Source: Hexactinellida sp. DTS-2022 (lineage: Eukaryota > Porifera > Hexactinellida). From it: 64,000 nucleotides of DNA. Positions within the stretch are counted from its first letter, which is position 1. The number at the start of each line of letters is the position of its first letter. Below are positions 8,656 through 22,200 of the stretch, one piece after another. Below the pieces are notes generated by a model. The model had not been told where the DNA came from, ran no database searches, and saw nothing but the letters and a program-made list of their open reading frames with translations. The position numbers and the translations under genes were made by a program. Location: NCBI GenBank assembly GCA_028753945.1, contig JAPNXP010000005.1, positions 4,960,001 through 5,024,000 of the forward strand, given 5' to 3'.

Positions 8656-10287
8656 ACACACAGGAACTGTTCTGCAAACAACACTTGTATTGTATATTTT
8701 CACGAATATTTCTCAACCACGAATCATGAAACTTTATGTAATGTAAATAGAATTATCTGATTAAAAATAACACTCAAAATTTACTCATTAATTAATTAAA
8801 AAGGGAGTTAATAAAAAAGGGAATTAATAAAAAAGGGAATTAATAAAGTGATCAACTTGGCTAATAATTCGCGGAATTAGTAAATAATTTAAATAATTTA
8901 AAGCCGTTTATAGTAAAAATTCAATAAAGAAGCGAGGTTAAAGGGAAAGTTGCAGCAAAATAATGAAGCTCTTTATCTAATTCTAAGTTCGTGGAAGCAG
9001 ACAGTCTAACAAGCATAGTGCGAACAGATAGAGAGTTATCAGCCGTCAACAGTAATGACAAGTTACGAGAAAACACACAAAGCAGGGAAACTATGCCAAA
9101 CGTAAATGGCACAAACTCGATAATAACATTATCAATATGAAAACGGACATATAAACTAGACATATAGTTTGTAATTAATTAATTACGTGAGTGTCAGAGG
9201 TAATACGTTAAATTACGTATAACAGTGCCTCAAATATTATCTAGGTTTAATGTATAAGTTGCATACGCTGTACTGCAAGGCGTAGCGCTAAAAGGAAGAA
9301 CAACTATAGAAAATGGTGTAGTGATAAGAATTTGACAAGATGTATTTGTAAGACTAATTAAATTGCTCAAAGCATTTATCAAAATTAATATAGTTGCCCA
9401 CGTAATTTGGAAGTAATATTATAGGAGGGACAACCTTTATCAATTTTACATAAGTTCTAAGCATAGGGAATGCTCTGTAAGACATTCAAGGACTTTGGGA
9501 AATTTTGAAAAGAAAAGTTCAAGATATCGCCACTGTAATAAACAATATTTTGATCTAGTGAATCCAGATGTTCGAATAATTGAACTATAATAAAAGTGCT
9601 TCATATACGATTACCAATTACTATACATCTGTATTAAAGGTCAACAGGTGTAATGTTATAAGATTGTTGAGAACAAATTGAAATCCACTAATTAATACAA
9701 AAATACAAGTGTCAGTTCACTGAAAACAAGTTGGTAATTATTAATTCAGAAAATAACCTACACTTTATCGATACTAAAGTTTCCAATTACCATAAGATAC
9801 TAATCATGAGTAGATAATCATCCCAAATTATAAATAAATATTTTTTTGTTAGGAAAATTAGTGCACGTGCAGGGTTTAACATTGAAAGTAGTAAGCAAAC
9901 TAAAATCTTAAAGTAGTCGTTTCCCTTGGTAATATAAAATACAATTTGGTAAATTAAAATAAAATGCTGTTTTACTTTTCTGAATAATGAAAAGATTTCA
10001 TTGAATTATCGCAACTTCACAACCTACTGCTAATGTCTACTTAGAGGATGTGAACTGAGAATTTTGGTTAGTTTATTGTGCAATAATGTAATACAAATTA
10101 TAAGGGTGAACTAATAAATTTTAGTTACAATTCAAGCCAGGGGTCAGCTAACAATATTCTGTGAAATATACAGTAATTAATTGAATCAAGTCAAATGAAC
10201 AGTTTAACAGCTAAACTATGAATCAAATAAATTCCGTATTAATCCAAAGCGCGATAACTAAAGTTACAGCCCCTCTATCTGTATTAG
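8656..10287. other. AT-rich gene-free stretch with a small tandem repeat
   Basis: No supported gene. At about 8790-8850 an 18-bp unit (close to aaagggaattaataaaa) is repeated about four times and contains several AATAAA-like hexamers. It may provide or flank polyadenylation of the coiled-coil gene. The remainder up to the PRPF39 stop codon at 10288 is AT-rich without recognisable elements. Confidence 0.45.
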
Positions 10288-13200
10288 CTACTGTTGATAT
10301 TGATGTTGGTATTGGTGTTGCCAATCTTGCTGATAATTATACTAAATAGGAAAATATATAACAGAGCATCAAAATATTCTACAAATAGTGAAACTCTAAG
10401 ACACTAAGGTACAATGTACAGACGTCATCCCTATAACTGACACTTTGTTAATTATATATTTAAATGCATATACAGGTCATGTACGTTACATAAATTAGTA
10501 AAATAAACTCCATTTTTCAGTGAAATCCACACAACATTCGAGTGTTAATCGAATGGATTTAAGAGAATACGAATAATAAGCAAAAGGTCAAATAACTTTT
10601 CGGACGAGTTTAAACGGTATTGGATAGATAGTTTTAAAACACATAAAACAATATAATACAATAAAGAGAATATGTAGGATCAGTTCGAGCACGAGATTCA
10701 ATAAACTTACACTATGAATGAACTTATATAATTTAATTAAGTAATAATAAGGTTATTATCTTACCTGCTGTCCCCATTGTTGGTTGCCAGCATTTCCCAT
10801 CTCGCCTCGCTGTGCAGAAGACTGGTACTGATAGTTATTATTAGTCGCTGTTGGTGCGGAATAGTACTGAGAGTAGGTTTGCTGATTCTGTGCGTAGTTC
10901 CTAAGTAAGAACGTATTGCTCCATAAAGAGAACCATAATCGTAATAGAATATGGTAAGAAACACTATTTAGTGAATAGAGTATTCAAAGAAAGGTTAAAT
11001 AGGGGAGGAGAATCACTGAATGGTTCATGACTTAGTAGTTAGTAATTGGAATTTGCAAACGAGGTATGTATCAGAATGTATCAGAACTAAAACTGCAATG
11101 AAGACAGATAAGGAACAAATTAGGTTGGCGTAGAGCTAAACTTGTTCATCTGTGTCAAATTGCAAGTAGGAGAGAAGAATATTTCAAAAGAACAATTAGC
11201 AACGAGATCGTCAATTCATATGCTATGTGTATGTACATTAAGAATTAATATTGTATAGCAGAATGTATTGACAAAATTATCCTAAATAAGCTATTATTTG
11301 GTTAACGGATAGGGTGATAGCAAGATTTAATAGTCTTACTGAGACGCAAAAATACTAAAATACTGGCATAAAAAACACTGAATTAAAGTACAAAACAAAT
11401 TGCAATTAAAGGAAAGATTACGAATCTAATGAACAGCCACGTAAACTTTATAATTAATAAAAACAGAATATCGTAATAAGGCACCAAATTCAATCAATTA
11501 GAGCAGATTTAGTCAGAAATATGGCGTGTGCGTCATTTCAGAATGCACATATCAAGATAAATTAACCGAATATAGATGATTATTATTAAAATAGCATTTA
11601 ATTTCACACATAATAGATTTATTAATCATTGTTGTAATAATTTCAGAAAATTAATTAATAAAAACCATTTGTACAGGGAAATAAAAGGTCCACCTACAAA
11701 TAAATTACAATTGAGTTTTAATAAATGACCAAGCCACAAATCGATTACTATTAAGAAAGACCTTAGGGATATTTTCTGATGGATAACTAATGGATAAAAG
11801 GGAGAATTAAGTTAAACAAGAAACTGGGTACATAAGCAGGAGTAGGTATTCAAATTTAATTATTGATCTAGTAAAGAATGATCGTGCTATATTTTGTTTT
11901 GTTTTAAGTCATAACTTAAGCCATAACTTGTGTAATTGTGTTTTAAAGTCGTTGTAATCAAATTGTTGGTAAATCAATGATAAATTAAGAGACCCGAAAA
12001 AAGCAATCAAATAGTCTGGAATGCGGTTGTTAATTTTATAAATTAAATTAACAACTTAAACACCTGGAAAATAAATTAATTTTAAAGTGTATACTTTTGC
12101 ACTCGATGAAATAACAATAGAGGCTATGTACGGTTGTCTCAGATTATTGTCTATGGAACAGATTATCGTATTATCAGGTCGAATAGTTCAGTCACAAGGA
12201 ATTAGTATATGCTAATTATAGTAAAAATACTCGTTAATAAAGCTATGCAATAGATAAATTAATAGCGAATAGAGAAATGCAGTAAATGTAAATGCACATG
12301 AACTTACATAGGATATTGAGCCTGCTCGCCAGCGTATACACTGGAATCCAATCTGGATTGTTTTGCGTAAATATCACTAAATAATAATTGCATCGAAATA
12401 AGTGGCAAAATTATTAATTAAATAACAATATCAATGACTCGTAGTAGCTATAAATAAAAACTAATTAATTTGTCCCCCTTACCAAAAGGTTAAAAGTCTC
12501 AACTAATAAATTTGAGATTATAAGGTACCTTTCATAGTCGTTTGGTCTCTTCCTCGAAGCGTGGGAAGACTGTTGGTAAGCTGCCTGTTTTATTGACTTA
12601 TCGTATAGTGTTTTTAGATCATTCATTCTATCAAGAGATAAGGATAATTAACGTATTCAGTAAAATATAAATATATACTGTTACATTGCGTGGGCAATTT
12701 GTGTTGATTTATTAACGAGCTAGTTATTGCCTTCTAACAAATATCAAATCATGCAAATTTACGCTACGCTCTATAATTAAGCTTTTAGTCAGGTGCAGTG
12801 CTTCTTGTAGGAACAAATGGATCGTGAGAGATTAGAGAGATTGGAAATATCAATTGTTATAAGTTATAGGAAGCTTATGGTAATGAAGTAGAATGTTCAA
12901 AGAAATTTTTGTGTAGTTAGCATGTATTTGAGGGATGTTAACATGGATTCAATATCTATGAATTCTAAAATATGAATAGTGCACATTTCAGATATGTCTA
13001 ATCAGATGAATTGAGCTAATTATTTCCCATTAAGCGATATATGAAATATTCGAGTAGATAAAAACTAGACAGAGATCTAGTAATGTCCTGTAGAGACGAA
13101 TAAGTGATTAGAAAGTGTACCATAAATATTCTTACATATCTAATTCCATGACGCGAAGATAAGCAATTTATTCGAGACAGGCAGTAGTTCAAAAGTTGAA

Positions 13201-16200
13201 ACACTGCAGCAAATGTGAAATAAATGAGGCGAGTTTATACTGAAGTTAATACGATATTATCTCATGGGAATTAGATAATAACTATCTTTCAGATATTAAG
13301 GAGAGATAGAACAAGGGCAAATGGTACCTGGCACTGCAGTTATAACTTATGAGCAGTAAACAAAGCTATCGTTTTACAATCAAGAGTAGGAGGTTCGTAA
13401 AGAGAGATTGCATCAATAAGTCCAAAGGACATTGGTCTTTTAAGCAAAGAAGTATGCAAATAAATTAGTAAGAGCGAGTAGGTTGAATAACTTGAGTTGT
13501 GGAATAAATTAAATATACAATTAATTAAACATTAGCAAACGTTAGATAGGTCATATGAGCTTCGAGGTGCGCAAATATAATTTGAAACTTTATTAAACAT
13601 TGCTAATTTCGTATTTACATGAGAAAATAAAACAACAACAACAACAACAACAACAACAATTACAACAACAACATAATAATTTGTTTGTTTGGATAAGCAT
13701 AGTCAAGCGTAGTCGCCAATAACAATCAGATAATAATAAAATCCGTATATATTATTCATCGTTAAATAAATGCACTATTTACACTTAGCAAATCCCTGAA
13801 ATCAGTAGTAAATGCTACGAATCAGCAATGTAAGGAAATTATTAGTATAATTTTTAATGTATAGCCTAAAACCTCACAACCTGGTGTAAATTATCTTTAC
13901 ACATAGAAAACGTTTCTTTGGGAAGAGCTATACTACAATAAGTTTGTTACGTCTACAAAATCTAATAATATCGTGCTAATGGATCAATTCGAGCAAACAT
14001 TGTACGTATAATTGATATAAGTGTGCTTGAATAATTTAATGGGATAATTAGGCACGTGGACAGCTATGGAGTACGATTGAGTCTCAGTTTAAAACGGATT
14101 GAATTTATTGGAATTAATTACAGAATTTAGCACCGATTCAGTATATTGCATAACAGTACATACATATTAGCAGCGATATTAACGTAGTTAATCTGATCCC
14201 TACGCTCATTTGTAACTATTTTAATGTTCATTTCGTTAATTGGTAATATTATTGCACTCCGAAATTGGTAGAAAGACAAGTAAACTGCTGAAATAGCATT
14301 TTCAATGTGAATTATAGTCCTTTAATTCATAAATAAAATTAGAAGATAATCAAATTAATCGATTAACAATTTCAACTTGATTGGTTACGTATGTATAGAT
14401 TTACTGCCAAATTATCGAAAAAGGTACAAATGTATAAATGTACTGCAAAGCTTTAATCGGATAAAATACGTCAAAAGGAAATTGTATCATATATTATTTC
14501 GAATTTAGCCAAATTTAGTGTTTGAAACCAAAACATAAACTATATTATAGGAAAAGGAAGGAAGTTCTAACTTAGTGCAGATAGTATATAAAATAATTGA
14601 GTAATTACATCCACATACAAATAAAGTAAACAATATAATAATATTAAATTAATAATTAATAATTATTGCTTTGATATATCTCACATCATTGTTTACTGTA
14701 TAGTGAGCATTTACAAGAATTGTATTGTACAAAATGCTGGGAAATTTGATTTGTACCAAGCTAAAATAATCGCTAGCTCATGGTTTATAATAGAAAATAA
14801 TAATAATGATACTTACACTCTGTAGTCTAACTGAATACCCATAGCTTGAGCCCAGTTTAATTTTCGGAGAGAAAAAAGTTCCTTTATTTCTTGTGGCACC
14901 GGCGCGTGAATGCCCTTATTCAGAACTGACATGACTTTATCTTTGTCCAGGGGCTGATGGTGTAACTCGAGATCCGCGAGATGGAAGTAGAGTGTTGGGT
15001 TGTTCTAACATAATTAGCAAATAAATGAAGAGGAAAAGGTCTAGCATATGGGAAGGCTATGCAAAATGATAAACAACAGAGGTGGTTCTAATACAAAATC
15101 GATAGCATTTTCCAGAAGTTTCTAATTACTTCAATAGTTTTTGTAGAATAAACAATATATCCTCTAATTAAACATCCTTTAAAATAAGTCCATTGAAAAA
15201 TAAATCTGATAACAGCTAGATTTACAACGTGAAGGTGGGATAGAGGAAAGTTAAATGAATTAGTTAAGCTACCATGGATATTATAAATCAGAATAGAACT
15301 AACCTTGTCCTTCTCTATCGCATCCGCTAACAATTTCTTCGCCACTGGATGTTCATTACGATGCTATAAAGAGGAGAAAACAACAAATGAAAATAACATG
15401 AAAACAGAATAAAAAACCCGATAATTTCAACTTGGCCCAAAAATAAACGACTTTCTCCATAATATTCCAACTTAGACCGAATTCAATTAGTAGACAAATA
15501 TTAGGTTAGAACAATGAATGAAGTTGAAACCGACCAAATACCATACAGTACAGACGCGAAATGCATAAAGCATTGTCTGTTGTAGTTCTTTCCTAAAGGG
15601 ATAAAATAAATTGTCTCCCGTGTGGTGAGAGGAAGCGAGATCCCTTGTAAGGAAAGATAGCAAACATACTTGTCGATACTGCTTCTATCTTTGCAGAGAA
15701 TCTCCTATTGCTAACTGGTTGTTAGATTTCGCATTCATGGATTCTAAGATGTGGATTCAAGCTATAATCTAGAGGGCATTAATCAGAACATTACTAGAGA
15801 AGAGAATCAGTAAAAGCGCTCATATGACATCAAATAATCGATTTGAGCTTTGAAAGAGAACCTTACATGAAGCGGTATACGAATAAGAGTCAAGCAAAGT
15901 TCTGTAGCGAAATATCAGCGATAAACAATAACAAATCAGAGCAATATTAACTCCATAGGAATACTCACTCACCCGAGATAGGAAGAACGCGTATTTAGCC
16001 ACCCAGTAGTTGTAAACGTCGTGGAGCTGGCGTTTGTTCTCGGCATCAGAGTTTTTCTGATACTGCTTAAGAGATTTCTGTAGCACCAGTTTGTACTGCT
16101 CATCCACTCTATCTTTATTGCCGTGACGTAATTCAAAAGATATACAATGAGATTCAATCTCTATTAATCCAGGTACCTAATGGAGAATATTATTTAAAAA

Positions 16201-19200
16201 GTTGTTAATTAAATAGTAATTATGTATAGCAAATTGTCACCTTTTGGTCGATGCTCTGTAACAATTCGCGAGCACTCTCTAACTGGCCAATATTCTCTTC
16301 GAAATAACTCCACTCCATGTGGATAGGCAGGCTATTCGGAATATAGCAAGTTCCCCTCTGGAAGACAGCCCTCGCCTCTTGGCTGTACTCAAATCCGAGA
16401 TACTTTGCATACTAAATTGGAATAAGCAGTTTACAAAGGTAAGATTACATAGGAATGCGAGAGTATGCAACGCTAAGCAAAGGAGGCAGGCTAGTTGATG
16501 TAATAAGGTAAGATTATGTAATAATGCTTGACGAACTAGTTCTACACTACAAAGCGGGAAGTAAATTAAGTGTGAGTGTCAATTAGACCCGAATGCAAAA
16601 TATGAATTCCCGCCTTCCTAACTGGTCTACTCAGCAATTGCAATATTCAATTACACATAGAGTTGCAGACGTAATAATGAGGGAATAGTAGAAATAAATC
16701 AGATAGAAGTACTTGAAATACTTTTATCTGATGTAATTAAGTAGACAAAATACTTCATTAAAATTGCCGGAGCCAAAACATCGGCACTGTTTACCTTTAT
16801 CCACATTTCTTCGTAGAGTGCGCATACAATCATACACCGCTCAAATAAAAACACGATTCTGTCTTTGTATTTTCTAGAAATCTCAAAATCTAAATATGAT
16901 CTCCATGTCTGTAGCTGAGCCTCTTCCAACGGTTGCACGTGAAAATACGGCCGCTTTATCTACAGAATAACAAGTCAGTTGATGTAAGCCGCCTACAAGA
17001 AAGCTAACTTAAGAAGTTTAATAATAGTTGTTTACTCGCAATTCATTTGTGTTGAGCAATCTGTTTGCAAAGATAATCCCATTAAAGAACCAAAGAACTA
17101 TACAGATCAAAACCACTACACAGAAGACAATAGATAGGGACCTTATGAACTACTAACAAGTTTATGTAAGAGTTCAATTGCGATTAAGTTCTAATTGATT
17201 GATAAATGTAATAAGCGAGAGAGTATACTAAAATTCTGATAGTTCGAGTTACAGTTGAATATTATTTACACAAACAAAAAATTGGCAAATCATTTGAAGA
17301 ATCACTGAATATTAGGCGACAACAATTTGTTTGTACCAACAAACTTGCGACTAAATTGTAACAATTCGGAAGTGAAAATATATTTTGGAAGTAAAGTCTA
17401 AGTAAGGGCTTGAAACTGAAAATTAAAATTTTATATCACAAGTGTATTCATAATATTACACAATCATTTAGGTTAATTTGTAGGAGGATCTAAATTACTA
17501 ATTATATCAATTTCACTGTACAAATATCGAAAATAGATTATCCTCTTTGGTAATTTGTTTACAAGAAAAAGTTCATATCTTACTACTACTAATATTGAAC
17601 TGAAATTCAATGAATTATTTGCTGTGCAAGCTACTACACTTTTCTAAAGAAAATCAACCAAACTTTGTTGATTATTGTCAATTTATTACTACTTATTAGG
17701 AGAATTCCAAATTCCAACAAGATATCGTAAACAAAAGCCCTTAAAAGTCAACACTGTTTCTAAAGGTTATCAGGCATAGATAACAAAGTATTCCGTAATA
17801 GTTTGTACAAAAGAGATTAGGCGAATCTAATAGAGATCTCACAGATTCGTATCTAGTCTGGCCGTATCTAACTTGTTAGAAAAGGTTTCGTTCAATTAAA
17901 GTAAGAAAGTTGAGAGAGAAGCCAGTTGCTAACATGTATTTAGAAGGATTTGTGATAAAGTCGCATTACGTAAATAACCTTATCCTCAAATGGTTGTCTC
18001 AGGCTAATCTCTTCCTCTGTCGCTGAATGCACTTGTGTACCCTGATCCAATAAACTATCTCTGACTTTTTCATCCAGGGTCTGACTCTTCTAATTAAATA
18101 GAGTCAACTAATATAATAGAATGCTTACAATTGACACAGTATTGCCCCACACATAAATCTGTAAAAAGACCACAGAAAGTCTACTAAGTTATAATAAAAG
18201 AATCAAAAGGGTTATGATTAGCTGTTTGTAATTATGGAAACTGTGTTAACATCAGATAAAAGATTGATAAATGTTATCGCATTAGATAAAAGTCAGGCAT
18301 GGTTGAAAAATTTGTTTTTAATTAAAGAAGAGTAACTCAATAGATTGAGACAAGAGATTAAAGAACTAATCTACTCGAGAAATTTAAGTGCTTAATATAT
18401 AAGTGTGTCCAATAAATTGGTCACGGAGTAACATCAGAAATTATAAAGAGATAAATTTACATATGAAAGAACAAACAACAAATCAAAAATATTAAATTTC
18501 CTCTGAAAGCATATAATTTATATTAAAAATAAACAAAATACATAGACTAAGTATTATAATAATTACAACGCAGCAGAATGAATTCGTGATTACCCTTTAG
18601 TCAAGTTTAGTGGGATACACAGGTAAATTACCATTTGATTGCATGTAGTATTAATGTAAATATTCAGGTTGGTAGACACAACAGTAGAATACAAACAAAT
18701 CATTTATTTAAAGCAAAGTTAATGTTGAGGAGTGTTTATTTGTATAAACAACTGAGAGGAGAAATTAATTTAAAATGAGTAGGCAGTTTAACTTACTTCA
18801 TCCGCAGATTTTGTGTGTTTAATTTGCTCTTCAATCGTCTTGAATTCCCCCGCACTCAGAAGTTCTCGAATTGGCCGTGTAGATAGAAACGTTTCGTACC
18901 TGAATTGAAATTATGTCTGGTCAGACCAGAATAGTTTAGTTATTATTTGGTAACAATTAACAATTTATAATTTCATAATAAGTTAATGATTTATCTCGAA
19001 ATAATGCATTAAGACAGTTTCATGGATACTGACTATCGAATCAGCGCTAATTAGTGGTGGATCACCTGCTTCGAAGACAAATAATCATGTGTAATATTTC
19101 AGAATAAAATGACGGATTAATAGTTAATCTAATATAGTTCGGATTAGCAAACAAGAATGAATGGTCAGTCAATGCGCAATCGAGGTCATAAAGTTGTGGA

Positions 19201-22200
19201 TGGAATTAAGCAATATTTATAATAATACAATATCAACAACACTACGGAATAATAACGCAAGTAAGTGTAATAATTATACTATAGAAAAAAAATCCCTAGA
19301 TAGTGGTGTTAAATATTTATAAATTTACATTTAATTAGTGTAATTATACAAAACAAAATAACGAATTGTAAGAATATTGATAAGTTTGGGAATATTAATT
19401 AAGCAATTTGGAAGGCAGCAGAAATTATCAAGAATTATTTAAACAATTCACGGTAGAGATAACTTACATAGTGAAATGTCTTTTATAATGTAGTGTTGGA
19501 GTTGCGATTAACTGTCTCAATAACGTGAATACCTTTACAGTCTGATGCTGAGTCTCCTGGTACTGAATGGCGGCCTCCCAGAGCAGGTCAGACCTGTATT
19601 CGTAACCCGCTATCTCGAGACTGCGGTCATACAAGCTACAAATCATATATAGTCAACTCCGCTTAATAGAGCCACCGGTTAATCGGTTTCTCCACTTAAT
19701 CGGGTCAAAATTTCACAGGATTTATAGGGCAGAATTACAGTTTGGCTTACAATATTTTTGGTTAATCGGTTTCTCCGCTTAATCGGGTCAAAACAACCTG
19801 GTCCCGAGGTGGCTCTATTAAGCGGAGTCGACTGTAATAGTGTTATGAAAACCATGGATATATTACGTTATTTAAGGTAGTATAACTCACCCAGTAATAG
19901 TTGTATAATCTAAGCCTTGATTAATACTGAGAATTGCGTAGTGCAGCCATAAATCAATGCTGAGAGGAATTGAATACACAGCAATCTCTAAAATCTACAA
20001 TAAGGAAGATTGGGTCAAGCATAAAGGAAGTTTGAATAATTTGGGTGAATTATAGACACAACTTTTACAATGGAAGGCACTGGAATTTAATTAATGATTG
20101 TCTTTTCTACTGCATTGTGCAAACATAAAAAAATATACCGTTAGGAAAGATAGAATAGCATAAGGTAAAATCGGTGCAAAAGTAAATAATAATATAATTT
20201 TCACTACTAATATTTACGCTAAAATTAATGAGGTGAGAGAGTAGAAAAGAAGTACAAAGTTTATTACTAATATTGAGTCATACAATCAATAAGAAATTGC
20301 AAAGATTGTATTGCAAAAATTACCTAAGTTACCATCAAATAACCAAGTTAATCATGCGAGTAGAAAATTGTGGCCAAGGTCAACTCTGTATACAGGAATT
20401 AATCCTGCACAATAAACAGAATTCAAGCAAGTTGAGTAGAAATGTACATGTAATAATAAACTAAAACTATTGAACTTATTACATAATGTGAGATCAATGG
20501 ATTCGCCTCATTAACATAAGGTAATTAGTGCAAATAGATTTAATAACTTGCATAATCTGGCAACGAAATCACCAGAAGCCCTCAGCTTGGCAACATAAAG
20601 TCGCTACAAGTATTTGTAATGAACAAAGAATTTTGAATTTCTACAAAGAGAGATTGTACTTCTTGATACGTAGGCAGTGGAGGGCTTCGAACCTTGGTAA
20701 GACGTCTTAGTTAATATGCACAGAAACTTACAGAAACACTAATGGCCATAAGAAAAACTTGAGCATAAATTTGCGCTCAGATTCAATTCGCGCAAATAAG
20801 GATAAGAAATCCTTAGGTCACTAAATAACTGCCGCATTCGAAGACGATTTATCCGGTATACAAACAAGAATCACTGAACGAATTTTATAATGAACTGCAA
20901 GGGCTTTTTCGCATTTATGCTTTTCGCTAACATCGCATTAGCTGCACACATCTATATTCCTGGCGACATTAAAGCAATCGAAATTTTCACAGATTCCGGG
21001 GAAATAAATTCGCTGTCAGATCTTGTGATTATTTCCGACAGCGACGAGCCAAAAACCGGAGGAAGAGAGGACTATTACGATCAGGAACAGGATTACGCAA
21101 CGGAAGAGCCAGAATATTATCCGGGAAACCCAGATGAGGAGACACCGGATTATTACGACGATTATTATGACAGTTATTATTACGATGAAAAGCCAAATGG
21201 CTCAAACGAAAATATGTAAACAGAAGCAGAATAATAATTAGCTTTGTATCGAGTGTGCATTAGTTGTAGTATTTTAAATTAATCTCTTTACTATATCATA
21301 GTATGTAATAATAAAACTGCACATTCTTACTTGTTGAGCTGTGGACCAACCCTGCAGGCGTAGAACGAGGTCTGAGAACTTCCTCCAATAGCCGTAGCAG
21401 TAGGGGTACAGCTTCAGAAAACGATCGAATATCTCTCTTATTACAACAATATTCTCCTAATAAATAGAGTCATAATGTCTGAAGGGTTTATTAATTATAA
21501 AAACCCGGCTTCGCAAAGGCAAATTTTTTACCTGGACTTTGCCCAAAATTACATTAGAAAAGGTGTTAGTCAATATATAAGTCCTTGTTTGGAATTGTTT
21601 ATAGCATTACTGCAGTAGTGACTGCCACAAACTCACGTGTTTCTCAGATAAAGCCAACAGCTTAACCCAAGTATCAAAGTCCCCAGGGTGTTCCAACAAG
21701 TCTTTCCAGCATCTGTACTCCTCGTTAGTCATTTGGTCCTGCATTATGACAGTAGGGACCACAGGTTGAGGGTGACTGAGTAGGGGTTCTGTAGTTGATT
21801 TTATTCGGGTTTCCGAACTTTCTTTTTTGATTTGTTGTTGTTGTTGTTGTTGTGGAGGTAAAATTACTTGTTCATCAATTTCTACTTTAACATGCTTAGG
21901 TAATCCAGTGGTTTGTTGATCCATCAATTCTATGAAAAGAATAGTAAATATTGAATTAGTATAGCCATTGTAATTTTTTTGAGATCAGCATATGATTAAC
22001 GTCTATAGATGCACAATTTCACTGTATAGATTTAATGGTCACCTGATATAACATGTTCCTCGTGTGTAGGCTTTATAGACCCATTCTGTGTCTGAGAATC
22101 GATTGTGTCTGAATCGAACTGATCGCTACCTACATGCTTTGATGCCGGAATTTCCGCCGGAGACATTTCCACATCAGATTGCTGTTCCTTAGTCTGATCA

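Noticed and set aside
13016-13204. short minus-strand frame in a PRPF39 intron
   Set aside because: Random AT-rich composition, no start context, no domain; consistent with chance.
20273-20710. two small plus-strand frames before the nested secreted-protein gene
   Set aside because: No signal peptide, motif or splice connection supports them.
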